This document shows positions 1-8,073 of a stretch of 28,051 nucleotides of DNA, piece by piece. Under the pieces are notes generated by a model, which worked only from the letters and a program-made list of their open reading frames with translations, was not told where the DNA came from and ran no database searches. A program made the translations under genes and the position numbers. The DNA is taken from positions 1 to 28,051 of the forward strand of contig WQSA01000004.1 of the NCBI GenBank assembly GCA_009788135.1, written 5' to 3'. The first letter of the stretch is position 1. The number at the start of each line of letters is the position of its first letter. This stretch comes from Candidatus Fibrimonadales bacterium. Its GTDB lineage: Bacteria > Fibrobacterota > Fibrobacteria > Fibrobacterales > Fibrobacteraceae.

Positions 1-32
1 ATTGCTTTGATGACCATATCCATGTAAGTCAT
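1..32 (-). CDS. 5' end of a further head gene (partial)
   Basis: Only the first ten codons are in the window (MTYMDMVIKA). The ATG is preceded by GAGG at a normal distance, and it lies about 50 bases after the stop of the coat gene. The position right after a P22-like coat gene and the 'MTY.D.V' opening are typical of head-completion or adaptor proteins, but this is inference from position. An overlapping alternative start at position 63 in another frame also stays open to the edge and has no comparable ribosome binding site. Confidence 0.4.
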   Translation of the reverse strand, partial: MTYMDMVIKA

Positions 33-83
33 GCGAAACCTCAAATATGCCCGGCGACCTCATGGCATCGCCGAGCAAAATGG

Positions 84-1262
84 TTAGAACAATACCGTGG
101 CAGAGCCAAACCCGAAGCTTCCTGTAGCTTCAAGGATAGACGCGCTAACGAGCTTGTCGTTGTTGTATGCTTCCGAGCGTTCCCAGTATTGCAGATACTG
201 CCCAGCCTTGCCAGCGTTGCCCCATGTACCATAATCCGGCGCAACTAGCTCGCGGCGTATCTTCCAAATGGCATTTTTGGCGAACACCACTATAATCCTG
301 CCGCCGTTGTCAACCGGCTGCTGAATTGTGAATGTCGGGCTTGACACGCTTTCGATGTTGGGTATGTTGGTCTGGCCTGCAACCCATGCATAGACGGGAT
401 GGGTGAGCGTGATTGAAGTATCGCCGGTTGTTGCGTTTTTCGCAACGACAACGAACTTATTATACGGCAGCAGCTCGTTGGTCAGAGGATCAACAGCGCG
501 CTTGCCGGTATTTATTATTGTCCCGGCAGGTATAAGGCCGCCCGTTATCGTAACGCCTGATATTACATTAGATCCGTTCGCAAGCGTGCCGCCCGTGAAC
601 GAGCCTGCCGCCTGTTTCAGGATTGGCATGTCTGCCGATTCGATAACATAAGCGCCTGCGTATTTGCCAATATCCGCATTTTCTTTGTATGCGGTTGCCT
701 GGTTGCCGGACTGCCAATTCCTTTGATCGTTGCGCAGCTTCGCGATGGCCAGAGGAGAGCCGAGAATGGTAATGTCGCCGTTGCCTCTCTGCGATCGAAC
801 AGCCCCGATCGCAAGGTTTACATACTCATACAAGCTATTGTCATCAGCGAACCCATCGCCTTTTTTGAACGACATGGATATGCCGCCTATAGCCGCCTTT
901 GCGGTTCTGCGGTTCGTGCCGGCAATGAGCGGCATGACAACTGGGTCCTTTATCTGCTGCTTGAAATCCTTGACTACGGTTGACAAGTCAAGGTTTGCGG
1001 CCTTGCCCGGCGTGCTGTATTTGTTAAGCTGCACGGGGAAGCTGAAATTTTTGATTTTGGCGAAATCCTCGGGCGACAAATCGCCCTCTACCTCTCCCAC
1101 GAATCCAGAGCAGGTTACGTTAGCGGATGCGCCATCGCCCGCCGCCATTTCCTTGCTGTATTGCAGATTTATTCTCTCGTCGAGTGTGGTCTGCTCGTTG
1201 AATAAGTCCCCGGCAAGCACCGCTTTCTGGGTTCCAGTCATGTTTGATGTGGCTTGTGCCAT
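84..1262 (-). CDS. Major capsid (coat) protein, P22-like
   Basis: This 392-residue protein is the probable shell subunit of the head. It follows the large terminase gene and a probable scaffold, in a P22-type head context. Seen in the sequence: an N-terminal segment of mixed helix and strand, a short motif near residue 212 (ADMPILKQ) followed by a Gly/Thr/Val-rich beta domain at roughly 220-330, then a return to a mixed C-terminal part. An inserted beta domain at about this place is the layout of the P22 coat family, which carries a telokin-like insertion; it is also compatible with other HK97-fold capsids. The start is chosen because GGAG lies five bases before the ATG and no in-frame upstream ATG is needed. 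A 232-base gap separates it from the terminase gene, so it may have its own promoter. The family assignment is by length, order and pattern only. Confidence 0.65.
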   Translation of the reverse strand: MAQATSNMTGTQKAVLAGDLFNEQTTLDERINLQYSKEMAAGDGASANVTCSGFVGEVEGDLSPEDFAKIKNFSFPVQLNKYSTPGKAANLDLSTVVKDFKQQIKDPVVMPLIAGTNRRTAKAAIGGISMSFKKGDGFADDNSLYEYVNLAIGAVRSQRGNGDITILGSPLAIAKLRNDQRNWQSGNQATAYKENADIGKYAGAYVIESADMPILKQAAGSFTGGTLANGSNVISGVTITGGLIPAGTIINTGKRAVDPLTNELLPYNKFVVVAKNATTGDTSITLTHPVYAWVAGQTNIPNIESVSSPTFTIQQPVDNGGRIIVVFAKNAIWKIRRELVAPDYGTWGNAGKAGQYLQYWERSEAYNNDKLVSASILEATGSFGFGSATVLF

Positions 1263-1319
1263 AAAAACTCCATATAGTTATGCCGAAACGAAGCTTTTAG
1301 AGCAGCGTATCAGGCTTGG

Positions 1320-1348
1320 TTTAATGAGATAGCGTGTTTGGGTGTCAA
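1320..1348 (-). promoter_or_regulatory. Candidate promoter for the coat gene
   Basis: On the minus strand TTGACA (1348-1343) is followed after 17 bases by ATTAAA (1325-1320). The -35 is perfect and the -10 is weak (three of six). The -35 box overlaps one of the two 15-bp direct repeats, which fits an activator- or repressor-controlled promoter. Position about 60-80 bases before the coat ATG is sensible. This is pattern matching only. Confidence 0.35.
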
Positions 1349-1361
1349 CGCAGAACGGACT
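1347..1361. repeat. 15-bp direct repeat, copy 1
   Basis: AACGCAGAACGGACT occurs here and again at 1390-1404, 43 bp apart (about four helical turns), in the gap between the large terminase and coat genes. Same orientation, no mismatch. It is a candidate binding site for a late regulator. Confidence 0.6.
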
Positions 1362-1389
1362 ATTGTCGGCTATCGGAGCTAATGGACTA

Positions 1390-1404
1390 AACGCAGAACG
1401 GACT
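1390..1404. repeat. 15-bp direct repeat, copy 2
   Basis: Second perfect copy of AACGCAGAACGGACT; see the copy at 1347-1361. Confidence 0.6.
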
Positions 1405-1434
1405 TAAGTCTCTTATGAACATTTTGCTCTTAAA

Positions 1435-1451
1435 TTCGTACATAGGAAAAA
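1435..1451. repeat. 17-bp dispersed repeat, copy in the coat leader
   Basis: TTCGTACATAGGAAAAA occurs here and perfectly at 10741-10757, where it forms the 3' end of the gene upstream of the small terminase. The sequence is non-coding here. It may be a scar of a duplication or recombination between the start of the late region and the coat leader, or a shared protein-binding site. Confidence 0.5.
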
Positions 1452-1494
1452 AGAGGGTGATTTTCTGAAAAAAATTTTTATTTATGCATTTTTT

Positions 1495-2850
1495 TTAGAA
1501 ACGGCCTGCGTTTGCCGCTTTTTTTATCAAGCTTGCGTAATCCTGGCTGTTTGTTTTTGCGAAAGCAAGAACCGTTCCATCTCCTATGTCCGGCGAGCGG
1601 TGTATGAGCTTTCGTATATCCTCTTTGGGCATAAGACACATCTTTATCTTATCTGGAATGCGCCGTACATATTTTAGGTCATCTTTGAGTTCTTTTGCGA
1701 GCGGCATAGCCTGCGGGCAAACATAAACCTTATTCCTTAGAATATTAGCGAAGTCATCATGCAATTCCGCCCTCCGGTTTTCATATAAATCCTTTCGTAT
1801 TGCGGATGACCCGAATTTTATTGGATGCACAACAACGGCCAGTCCGTCAAATGCCGATTTGGCATAGCGACCAAGGCCAGAAGCATCATAGTTTATCACA
1901 TCTGGTTTTTTGCCAAGCCGTGCGATAAAGCCTTTTAGAAAATCTCTCAGATTGTCGGGATTTGTCTTTTTCCTATCCATAAGCAGAATATTGTTGTCTG
2001 TTCTTGCCACAGCCGATGTGAAATCGCCTTCATCGGCAATATCAACGCCCATGATTATTTTATTGTATGTTATAGGCTTGTCGTTTGGAACCAGGTTTCT
2101 AAGCAGATTAGTAAATAATCCATCGCTAATATCGGAAACTATAAGGCCGTTTATTTCCCGGTCTATTATAAGCTGATCCTCATCTTTGTATAGCATCTCT
2201 ATGCCTTTTATCCAATCTTCTGTTATGGCAGGATCACCGTTTGGCTTTTTAAGATGCTTAATATCCCTGTATGTGGAATGAACCACGAGAAAATCTTGAT
2301 AATCCAACTCTCTATCGTCTTTGCTCAAAAAATCCTGCTCGCTTTTGTCGCTCTGAACAAAAATGCTAAGCCAGTTTGACGAATCAAGGGGGCTAGATAC
2401 AAGATAACATTGCGTTCTGCCAGATTTGGATCCTTTGCGGAGGCATGGATAGGCTACCTTTTTAAAATAGTCTGCCGGCACAAACGCAGCCTCATCTATA
2501 GACAGAATATTACTGTTTTTTGAACGCATCTTGTCATTTTTTGCAGAAAAGCAACGTATGCGACCGTTCCCAAGCTGAGGACATACATAAGCGTATATAC
2601 CGCCTTGAAGTTTTCGGCTAAGGTTCATATCTATAGCCGCCAAAAGCTCCCGAAGCTGATCTATCGCCTCAGAAGCTTGGCTATGCGTGGAGCTTGCGTG
2701 TATATGGTCATCGCCGTCTTTTATTGAGCGTAGCATAAGCACTGCAAGGGTCATGGATTTGCCAGATCCACGACCGCAAAGCATTGTATTGAACTTTTTA
2801 CAGCTTTGAAGTATCTGCCCCTGCTGAGGGCTAATCTGAAACTTTGCCAT
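1495..2850 (-). CDS. Terminase large subunit (packaging ATPase-nuclease)
   Basis: This is the DNA packaging motor: the N-terminal ATPase pumps DNA into the prohead through the portal and the C-terminal RNase H-like nuclease cuts the concatemer. Visible motifs in the 451 residues: Walker A GRGSGKS at 26-32; Walker B ILSIDEAAF at 115-123 with the catalytic Glu next to Asp119; a coupling-motif candidate SSPLDSS at 152-158; nuclease acidic residues at MGVDIADEGDF (Asp270), NYDASGLG (Asp322) and SPDIGDG (Asp421/Asp424). The length is normal for the family. The gene overlaps the preceding 77-codon gene by 20 bases. It is unusual in lying about 7.4 kb away from its small subunit, with portal and polyvalent protein genes in between. 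Catalytic residues are all present, so I expect a functional enzyme. Confidence 0.93.
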   Translation of the reverse strand: MAKFQISPQQGQILQSCKKFNTMLCGRGSGKSMTLAVLMLRSIKDGDDHIHASSTHSQASEAIDQLRELLAAIDMNLSRKLQGGIYAYVCPQLGNGRIRCFSAKNDKMRSKNSNILSIDEAAFVPADYFKKVAYPCLRKGSKSGRTQCYLVSSPLDSSNWLSIFVQSDKSEQDFLSKDDRELDYQDFLVVHSTYRDIKHLKKPNGDPAITEDWIKGIEMLYKDEDQLIIDREINGLIVSDISDGLFTNLLRNLVPNDKPITYNKIIMGVDIADEGDFTSAVARTDNNILLMDRKKTNPDNLRDFLKGFIARLGKKPDVINYDASGLGRYAKSAFDGLAVVVHPIKFGSSAIRKDLYENRRAELHDDFANILRNKVYVCPQAMPLAKELKDDLKYVRRIPDKIKMCLMPKEDIRKLIHRSPDIGDGTVLAFAKTNSQDYASLIKKAANAGRF

Positions 2851-3064
2851 CGGGATAATGAACCATGTGCCAGCGCACGGCCTTTTCCGGCCTTGGGTTG
2901 TTTATAACCTCTTGCCGCTTCAATTCCACAACCAATGCGTTGAATTTAGCTTCAAGCTTTGCGCAGCATTCGCATTTGGCTTTCGGCGGTGCCGATGGCG
3001 CATCCGGCTTTTCTGCCGTTGGCTGCGTGGCTGTTGCTTTCGTAGTCGGTTTCTTTGCGCTCAT
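2831..3064 (-). CDS. Small lysine/alanine/proline-rich protein with a CxCC motif
   Basis: A 77-residue protein between the polyvalent/scaffold gene and the large terminase. The ATG at 3064 forms an ATGA overlap with the upstream stop and has a G-rich ribosome binding site; an upstream in-frame ATG at 3103 would overlap the previous gene by 43 bases and is less likely. Residues 1-30 are a disordered Lys/Thr/Ala/Pro-rich tail. Then comes CECC, a short amphipathic helix (about 36-53) and a C-terminal part with HMVHYPDGK. I do not recognise the family. A small head accessory or terminase-associated protein would fit the position. Confidence 0.7.
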   Translation of the reverse strand: MSAKKPTTKATATQPTAEKPDAPSAPPKAKCECCAKLEAKFNALVVELKRQEVINNPRPEKAVRWHMVHYPDGKVSD

Positions 3065-3921
3065 GCTAACCCCCTTTTCTTTTGTGCTGCGAGCCATTCC
3101 CATGTGTCATCGGTATCATTGAAGTTATATTTTCCGCTTCCGGTTGACGACATTCCGCTGCCTGGCTGCGGAATGTTCGCCGGAACCTGCGGAGCGGTTT
3201 TCTTCACCCTGCGCGATGCAGTGTTGTCTATTGCGGACAATATGCCGTTCAGTTGCTCAAGCTGCTTTTCGGGCGGCAGCATTTTGAACGCTTCCCAGTT
3301 GTTCACATCCGTTTTTTCATCGGTGTAGTCAAGCACGGTGTAGATAGCTTTCATCACCGCCACCCTGTCGGACCTGTCCATTATCGCTCTTTGCAGCTCG
3401 TGCGTGTGCTTGAGCTTGTCAAGCTCTGGAGCGTAGAATGTTGCCTGTTCCTTGAACGCTGGGTCAACTTTCTGCGCATCGCCAAACTCCTGCTCTATGC
3501 CGCTGATGAACTCCTTGTATGCTGCTTCCGCCTTTTCCTCAGCTTGCTCAGAGCGCAGCTTGCTAACGGCCCTGTCAACCTCGGATGTCTTTTCGTCCTC
3601 GGATGCCTCTTTGTGCTTATGGCTTTCCTCCTGCAGCTTTTTTATGTCTGCCGATGTAAGCCCGAGCCCCTTTTTCAGAATCCTATCCGCTGGCGGCGCA
3701 TAGTCGGGACCAAGCCTCTCCTTGAGCTTTTCCTCCTTCTTCTCCTGCCTTGTAAGCGGCTTGTCGTGGCTGACGTTCTTTAGCTGCTCCCTCACCTTGT
3801 CGGGGTCATCGCTGAACAGAGCGTCATCGTCAACTTTCGTCTCCGGCGTTTGGCTTTCTGTGTTTGCGGGAGCTGCGTTATCTACCTGCTCCCCTCCGGT
3901 TGGTTCTTCTTGATCGGTCAT
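3061..3921 (-). CDS. Candidate nested head scaffolding protein (in-frame internal start)
   Basis: Within the giant gene, codon 1385 is an ATG (positions 3921-3919) preceded by GGAGG with a six-base spacer, a ribosome binding site as good as any real start in the window. Translation from it gives a 286-residue acidic protein starting MTDQEEPTGGEQ, rich in Glu, Lys and Ala. It has long charged helices (about 45-140 and 170-235 of the short form) and a flexible Pro/Gly/Ser tail. This is the composition of phage scaffolding proteins, and no other scaffold gene lies between portal and coat. Lambda Nu3 is known to be made the same way, from an internal start in the protease gene C. Here the segment directly upstream holds the HEYGH zincin. 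Function is inferred. Confidence 0.55.
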   Translation of the reverse strand: MTDQEEPTGGEQVDNAAPANTESQTPETKVDDDALFSDDPDKVREQLKNVSHDKPLTRQEKKEEKLKERLGPDYAPPADRILKKGLGLTSADIKKLQEESHKHKEASEDEKTSEVDRAVSKLRSEQAEEKAEAAYKEFISGIEQEFGDAQKVDPAFKEQATFYAPELDKLKHTHELQRAIMDRSDRVAVMKAIYTVLDYTDEKTDVNNWEAFKMLPPEKQLEQLNGILSAIDNTASRRVKKTAPQVPANIPQPGSGMSSTGSGKYNFNDTDDTWEWLAAQKKRGLA

Positions 3922-6900
3922 TGTATGCCTCCATAAGTTGAAATCAAGTTCTTTGTTTGGCGTGTCGTTTGCTATGCGCCTTCCAGCTGCAATATCTTCT
4001 GCGGCTTTGCCCATAAGCTCATCAAAGGTCATGTTTTGAATTTGCTCTGGCGTTAGGCTTCGTATGTTTGAGGAATGCCCGAATTGCTCTTTTATCCACT
4101 GCCACAGTTCCGCTATAAGCTGCTTGAGCTTGGCTTGCAAGCCCTTGGGCGCATTGTGGAAGGCAGCTTCGCCTTTGTTGCCGATTATGGTTGCAATGGC
4201 CTCTTCTGCTCTCTGCTGGGCTGTTAGGCTGCTGTAGGCGGGGTTTTGCATTAGCTGCTGGAATTCGTCCGTTTGCAATGCAAGCCTTGCTATTTCGTTG
4301 TAAAGCCCTTTGTTGTTTCGCTTGACAAAATCTATCCACAGATGCCCGTATTCGTGCATGGGCGTGTTTGCGTTCATTTTGTCGGGGTTTAAGCCTATTC
4401 TGCCGTCTGTGGTTGCGTAGCCGTAAATTGTGCCGTCAGGGGTTGCGAAATGCTTTGATATTGCCCCTTCAAATTTGTCTTTGTCCGTGATGACTTCTAC
4501 GGCAAGGCCGTTTTTTTGCAATACGCTGATTAGTTTGTTTAATTCAGATTTTGGGATTGGTTTGGGGGTGTGGCTTATCTCAGCGGCTTGATGTCGGCTA
4601 GAAGAATGTCCGCTTCCGCTGATGCCTGCTTCTTGTCTTGCCTTAGCAATTCTATCTCTTGCTCTGTCAAGCGACCCGGTACCCAAGATGAGCCTGGCTT
4701 CTGATTCGGTAAGTGATTTGTAGTTGCCACCATAAAGATTTTCCTCTAATAAGAATTTAGAAAATTCTTTTGGATTAAATTTGTTTTCAAGTGCTGTTTG
4801 CGTTTGTTTGGATAAAGCTATATTTGTGCTAAACTGAGCCGCACCTGCGGTTACCATATCTACCACTTCACCGCCATTAGATTCAATGAAATGTCGCAGC
4901 TCACCTAGTGTACCGCCACCAGTCACTACATCATCAATCAGTATATATTGCCGTCCGGGCTGAACCTCTCCTTGAAATTCTGCACGGGTTGCCAATCTAT
5001 GCCATGCATCAGCTCCAGTATGACCTACTTTGTTCACTTGAACTATATCTGTATCTACTTCCAGATTTGTTTTTTTACCTATAGTTTTTGCAAGCATTTG
5101 CGGAATTTTATTTTTTCCCGATTTTTCTTCTGTATGTACAGCAACTAAAATAGCATTTGGGTGTCTCTCGGCTATTGCAAGCAATCTTTCATCTTTTCCG
5201 TTTAGAATGTCACGTGCCAATCTTATTGCCGCTTGATTATTCCCAGCCTTAGCCGCATCGTAATCTGCGTGAGATTTCATTTTTGGAACTGTAGTTAGCT
5301 GCGTGATTTTGAATCCTTCTGGCCATTCTCCGAGTGAGGGTTGTGCGTGATACCGTATATCCGGGTTGCTTCCGTCAAACGTGCCTGCGTTGTCCGTTGC
5401 GGATTTGATTTGGCTAGAGTTTTTGACAATGTAGTTTGTGGCAGGCGGAACTTCGCTGCCATCCAGCAATTCTGCCACTGGGCCGCCTTCAATAACATTC
5501 TTGACTATTATGCCATCGTGGTCTCCAAAAGTCCAATCAAATTTCTCAGCTTCAATAGACCACTCCTTGCCTTTCATGTCTATTATTTTCGGATTTTTAA
5601 TGTCAAGGTAAACTTCATATACATTATGGTTAGGTTTTACCTCAATAGTTTTCACTCCATCAAAAGTATCTATACCAGCTTGTATCCCACCGCTCTCTAT
5701 CAAATCGTTGAAATCTTCAATGCTTTTTGCATCAAGCAAATTCCATTCACTTGTTATGTAATCTAAGTCTTCGTACGGTTCTATCATCATTTGAATATTT
5801 CTTGCTTCGCCGCTGGATATTGGATATTCTTTTTTATCTACAATCAGCTTATATGCGTAATGGTCGTTGAACATTTCTGCGATATCGTAATTGTCAGTAA
5901 AGAAAATCATTCCATCATCGAACTTATTGAATCTTTTAGATGTTCTTGCCCCATGATACACCACCAGCGGCTTTCCCTGCTCATCCACGACCTTGCTATC
6001 TCCGAACCACCGCTTGAAGAATGGGCTGTCAGTGCCTTTTTCACGCCACGCTTTTCTAGCGGCTTCCCTGGCTTCTGGGGTATCGTGACTTTCGGAAATG
6101 CCCGCCTCGCTTGCGGCATGGAAGCGGACTATTTGCACATTGCGTGGCACATCTTCGGTTTGATGCAAGGGAATCATATCTCTAACGTTTTCGGAAATAC
6201 CGCTTCTTTTTGCTACATTGCGAGCCTCTACTTCTCCAGCTAAACGAAAATATCTTTGTCTAGGCGTTTCTTTCAAAAATTCACTTATAGCATCTTCTCC
6301 AGCATTTGCCAGATTTGTAGCCCATTGAATTATCTCGCTTCTATTTGCGGCTATTGGGATTTCACCCCTGAAATCATCTATAAATTCTGACAACGGAAAA
6401 TTGGCATCATTTTTTTTATTAAAAGATTCTTGCTTGTTCATCGCTTTAGTAATGACATGCTCAACCATGCTAATTTGATTTGCTACATTTACATCGGCGT
6501 AGGTATTATCAAGGTTTCCACCTTTAGCAAAGCCTTCTATTTCCTGTATGGCATGTTGAACTTCATGGAGTAGAGATTTTCTAAAATCATCACCTTTAAG
6601 AAGTCCGTTTATGGTTATTTCATTTGTTTTTGTATTATACGAACCTTTATGCCTTGGATTGTCTAATTGTATATTTACACTCACATCTTTAAGCTCTGGA
6701 TACGCCTTGAAAAGTCCACCCTCATCTTTGACTATTTCGCCTAAGTCCATTCTGTTTCTATGGAATGTATCAGTTTTCAAAGTAAAGTCTGGTATTTCAT
6801 ATTTCCATTTGCCATCCGCTCCCTTTTCCCATCCAGTTGCGTAATGTATTTGACTTGGGTTTTTACCCGAAGCCTCCATTTCTTTTGCTGTAATGAGCTT

Positions 6901-8073
6901 GTCTTTTTTCTCTGTAGTATTATTATTGAAATCTGAAAATTCCGCTCCACGCTCGCCTATGAGCGAAAACCTCGGATCTTCGGCGGTTTCCGTTTGTTGC
7001 GCATTTTCCGCTTCCGTGCCGCTTTTGTTTCCGTCTCCTGCAATCCTGCGACTCATGCCCTTGCCAATCTGCGAAACCGCAAGCGGAACAAGGCCGTCAA
7101 GCACAATGCCCTGGCCTGCCGTGTAACCTGGCGATTCCTGGCTCTGCTCGCCCAATCCATGAGCGTATTCGGTAACCGCACCTGCAACTGTAGCAGCGGC
7201 AGCATCCTTTGCAAGCTCCTTGAACCTGCTTTCCCTTACGGCATCGGCAGCTTTTTTGTTCGCTCGCCTCAGCTTGGCAACTCTTGACAATACCTTTAAT
7301 TGATTCCCAACCGAAGCAAGTGGACTTTTTATAGCCGCCATAAACCCGATATTCGCCGGAAGCTGCCGGATGGATTCATCTACGAACATATCCCTAGCAT
7401 CGGGGTTCGTGGCAAGCTCCTGCACAAATTCCGGCGTGTCCTTTATGCCCCTGATTAGCTGCTGCATAAACGGAGCGTCATGCTCCTGCAAAAGCTCATA
7501 ATCCTCATCGGAAACCTCATTGCCAACCTCTATATCCGCTCTGATTTGGTTCAGCTTCTTTTCAAGGTCTATGTTCTCCTGAACCCTATTTGCTCTCTCT
7601 ACGCCCTGCTCCTTCTGGCTGTATCCAATGTCCGTAACGGAATGAATCCAATCCCTAACGCCGCTTGTCAGATTGTCGCTTGCCCTGCCAAGCAAAGCCC
7701 CTGCATTTTCCGCAACGCTCGCTTCTTTCAGCGGCGTTTGCTGAATCTGCGCTTTCATGTCCGACGTAAGAAATGCGGTGCGCATGTTAATAGCAGCATC
7801 CACCACATTGTTTTTCAGCTTGACCCAATCATCTATGGAAAGCTTTTTGAGCGGAACGAACGCGCCCAAATTGCTGCTGTTCGCCCTCATATAATCATCG
7901 TATTGCCTTGCATAGTTCTGCTCGTAGTCTTGCAGCAATGCGTCTTTCTTTTTCCGCGCTTCCCGCCTTGCGAATTCTTCAGGCGTTGGCATTTGGAAAG
8001 GAGCAACAAACGTTGTGCTTGTCGGCGCTTCCATTGGCATAGTATGCTGCATGAGATTGCGAAAATCTGCCAT
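3061..8073 (-). CDS. Giant polyvalent virion protein (peptidase, ART, PRTase-like and scaffold parts)
   Basis: A 1670-residue multidomain protein next to the portal gene (TAATG overlap). Parts in order: 1-340 helical, with an Ala/Val/Gly-rich stretch near 290-335; 430-620 a metallopeptidase-like domain resembling the LPD23 polyvalent domain, with HEVQH at 503-507 and GEVEAR at 613-618 as candidate zinc ligands; 683-908 an ART-like domain opening FFKRWFGDSKVV, with VYHG near 705-708 and ending NPDIRY; 1000-1080 a type I phosphoribosyltransferase-like segment with ILIDDVVTGGGTL (1044-1056); 1190-1300 a second zincin with MHEYGH (HExxH 1240-1244) and EEA at 1290-1292; 1385-1670 an acidic, charged, coiled C-terminal part. 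Proteins of this kind are thought to be packaged and injected to act on the host. The codons for roughly 365-1150 are clearly more AT-rich than the flanks, which suggests acquired modules. Domain calls rest on motifs alone. Confidence 0.85.
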   Translation of the reverse strand: MADFRNLMQHTMPMEAPTSTTFVAPFQMPTPEEFARREARKKKDALLQDYEQNYARQYDDYMRANSSNLGAFVPLKKLSIDDWVKLKNNVVDAAINMRTAFLTSDMKAQIQQTPLKEASVAENAGALLGRASDNLTSGVRDWIHSVTDIGYSQKEQGVERANRVQENIDLEKKLNQIRADIEVGNEVSDEDYELLQEHDAPFMQQLIRGIKDTPEFVQELATNPDARDMFVDESIRQLPANIGFMAAIKSPLASVGNQLKVLSRVAKLRRANKKAADAVRESRFKELAKDAAAATVAGAVTEYAHGLGEQSQESPGYTAGQGIVLDGLVPLAVSQIGKGMSRRIAGDGNKSGTEAENAQQTETAEDPRFSLIGERGAEFSDFNNNTTEKKDKLITAKEMEASGKNPSQIHYATGWEKGADGKWKYEIPDFTLKTDTFHRNRMDLGEIVKDEGGLFKAYPELKDVSVNIQLDNPRHKGSYNTKTNEITINGLLKGDDFRKSLLHEVQHAIQEIEGFAKGGNLDNTYADVNVANQISMVEHVITKAMNKQESFNKKNDANFPLSEFIDDFRGEIPIAANRSEIIQWATNLANAGEDAISEFLKETPRQRYFRLAGEVEARNVAKRSGISENVRDMIPLHQTEDVPRNVQIVRFHAASEAGISESHDTPEAREAARKAWREKGTDSPFFKRWFGDSKVVDEQGKPLVVYHGARTSKRFNKFDDGMIFFTDNYDIAEMFNDHYAYKLIVDKKEYPISSGEARNIQMMIEPYEDLDYITSEWNLLDAKSIEDFNDLIESGGIQAGIDTFDGVKTIEVKPNHNVYEVYLDIKNPKIIDMKGKEWSIEAEKFDWTFGDHDGIIVKNVIEGGPVAELLDGSEVPPATNYIVKNSSQIKSATDNAGTFDGSNPDIRYHAQPSLGEWPEGFKITQLTTVPKMKSHADYDAAKAGNNQAAIRLARDILNGKDERLLAIAERHPNAILVAVHTEEKSGKNKIPQMLAKTIGKKTNLEVDTDIVQVNKVGHTGADAWHRLATRAEFQGEVQPGRQYILIDDVVTGGGTLGELRHFIESNGGEVVDMVTAGAAQFSTNIALSKQTQTALENKFNPKEFSKFLLEENLYGGNYKSLTESEARLILGTGSLDRARDRIAKARQEAGISGSGHSSSRHQAAEISHTPKPIPKSELNKLISVLQKNGLAVEVITDKDKFEGAISKHFATPDGTIYGYATTDGRIGLNPDKMNANTPMHEYGHLWIDFVKRNNKGLYNEIARLALQTDEFQQLMQNPAYSSLTAQQRAEEAIATIIGNKGEAAFHNAPKGLQAKLKQLIAELWQWIKEQFGHSSNIRSLTPEQIQNMTFDELMGKAAEDIAAGRRIANDTPNKELDFNLWRHTMTDQEEPTGGEQVDNAAPANTESQTPETKVDDDALFSDDPDKVREQLKNVSHDKPLTRQEKKEEKLKERLGPDYAPPADRILKKGLGLTSADIKKLQEESHKHKEASEDEKTSEVDRAVSKLRSEQAEEKAEAAYKEFISGIEQEFGDAQKVDPAFKEQATFYAPELDKLKHTHELQRAIMDRSDRVAVMKAIYTVLDYTDEKTDVNNWEAFKMLPPEKQLEQLNGILSAIDNTASRRVKKTAPQVPANIPQPGSGMSSTGSGKYNFNDTDDTWEWLAAQKKRGLA

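Larger units (their letters stand above)
1263..1494 (-). promoter_or_regulatory. Intergenic region upstream of the coat gene
   Basis: This is by far the longest non-coding stretch in the otherwise packed minus-strand block. It contains two 15-bp direct repeats (1347-1361 and 1390-1404), a perfect -35 hexamer TTGACA on the minus strand, and a 17-bp segment (1435-1451) repeated near the small terminase gene. Next to the terminase stop it has an A-then-T-rich run, but no GC-rich hairpin that would make a convincing terminator. Likely role: extra transcription of the abundant coat protein, possibly under a specific activator. Confidence 0.5.

Noticed and set aside
403..1332. Long plus-strand open frames opposite the coat gene
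   Set aside because: They mirror the coat coding sequence, lack ribosome binding sites and contradict the clear minus-strand gene.
1441..1494. Rho-independent terminator after the large terminase gene
   Set aside because: Only A/T runs are present; there is no GC stem before a U-run.
3253..3783. Plus-strand 176-codon frame opposite the scaffold part
   Set aside because: A shadow of the Glu/Lys-rich minus-strand gene; composition Leu/Phe-rich as expected for the complement.
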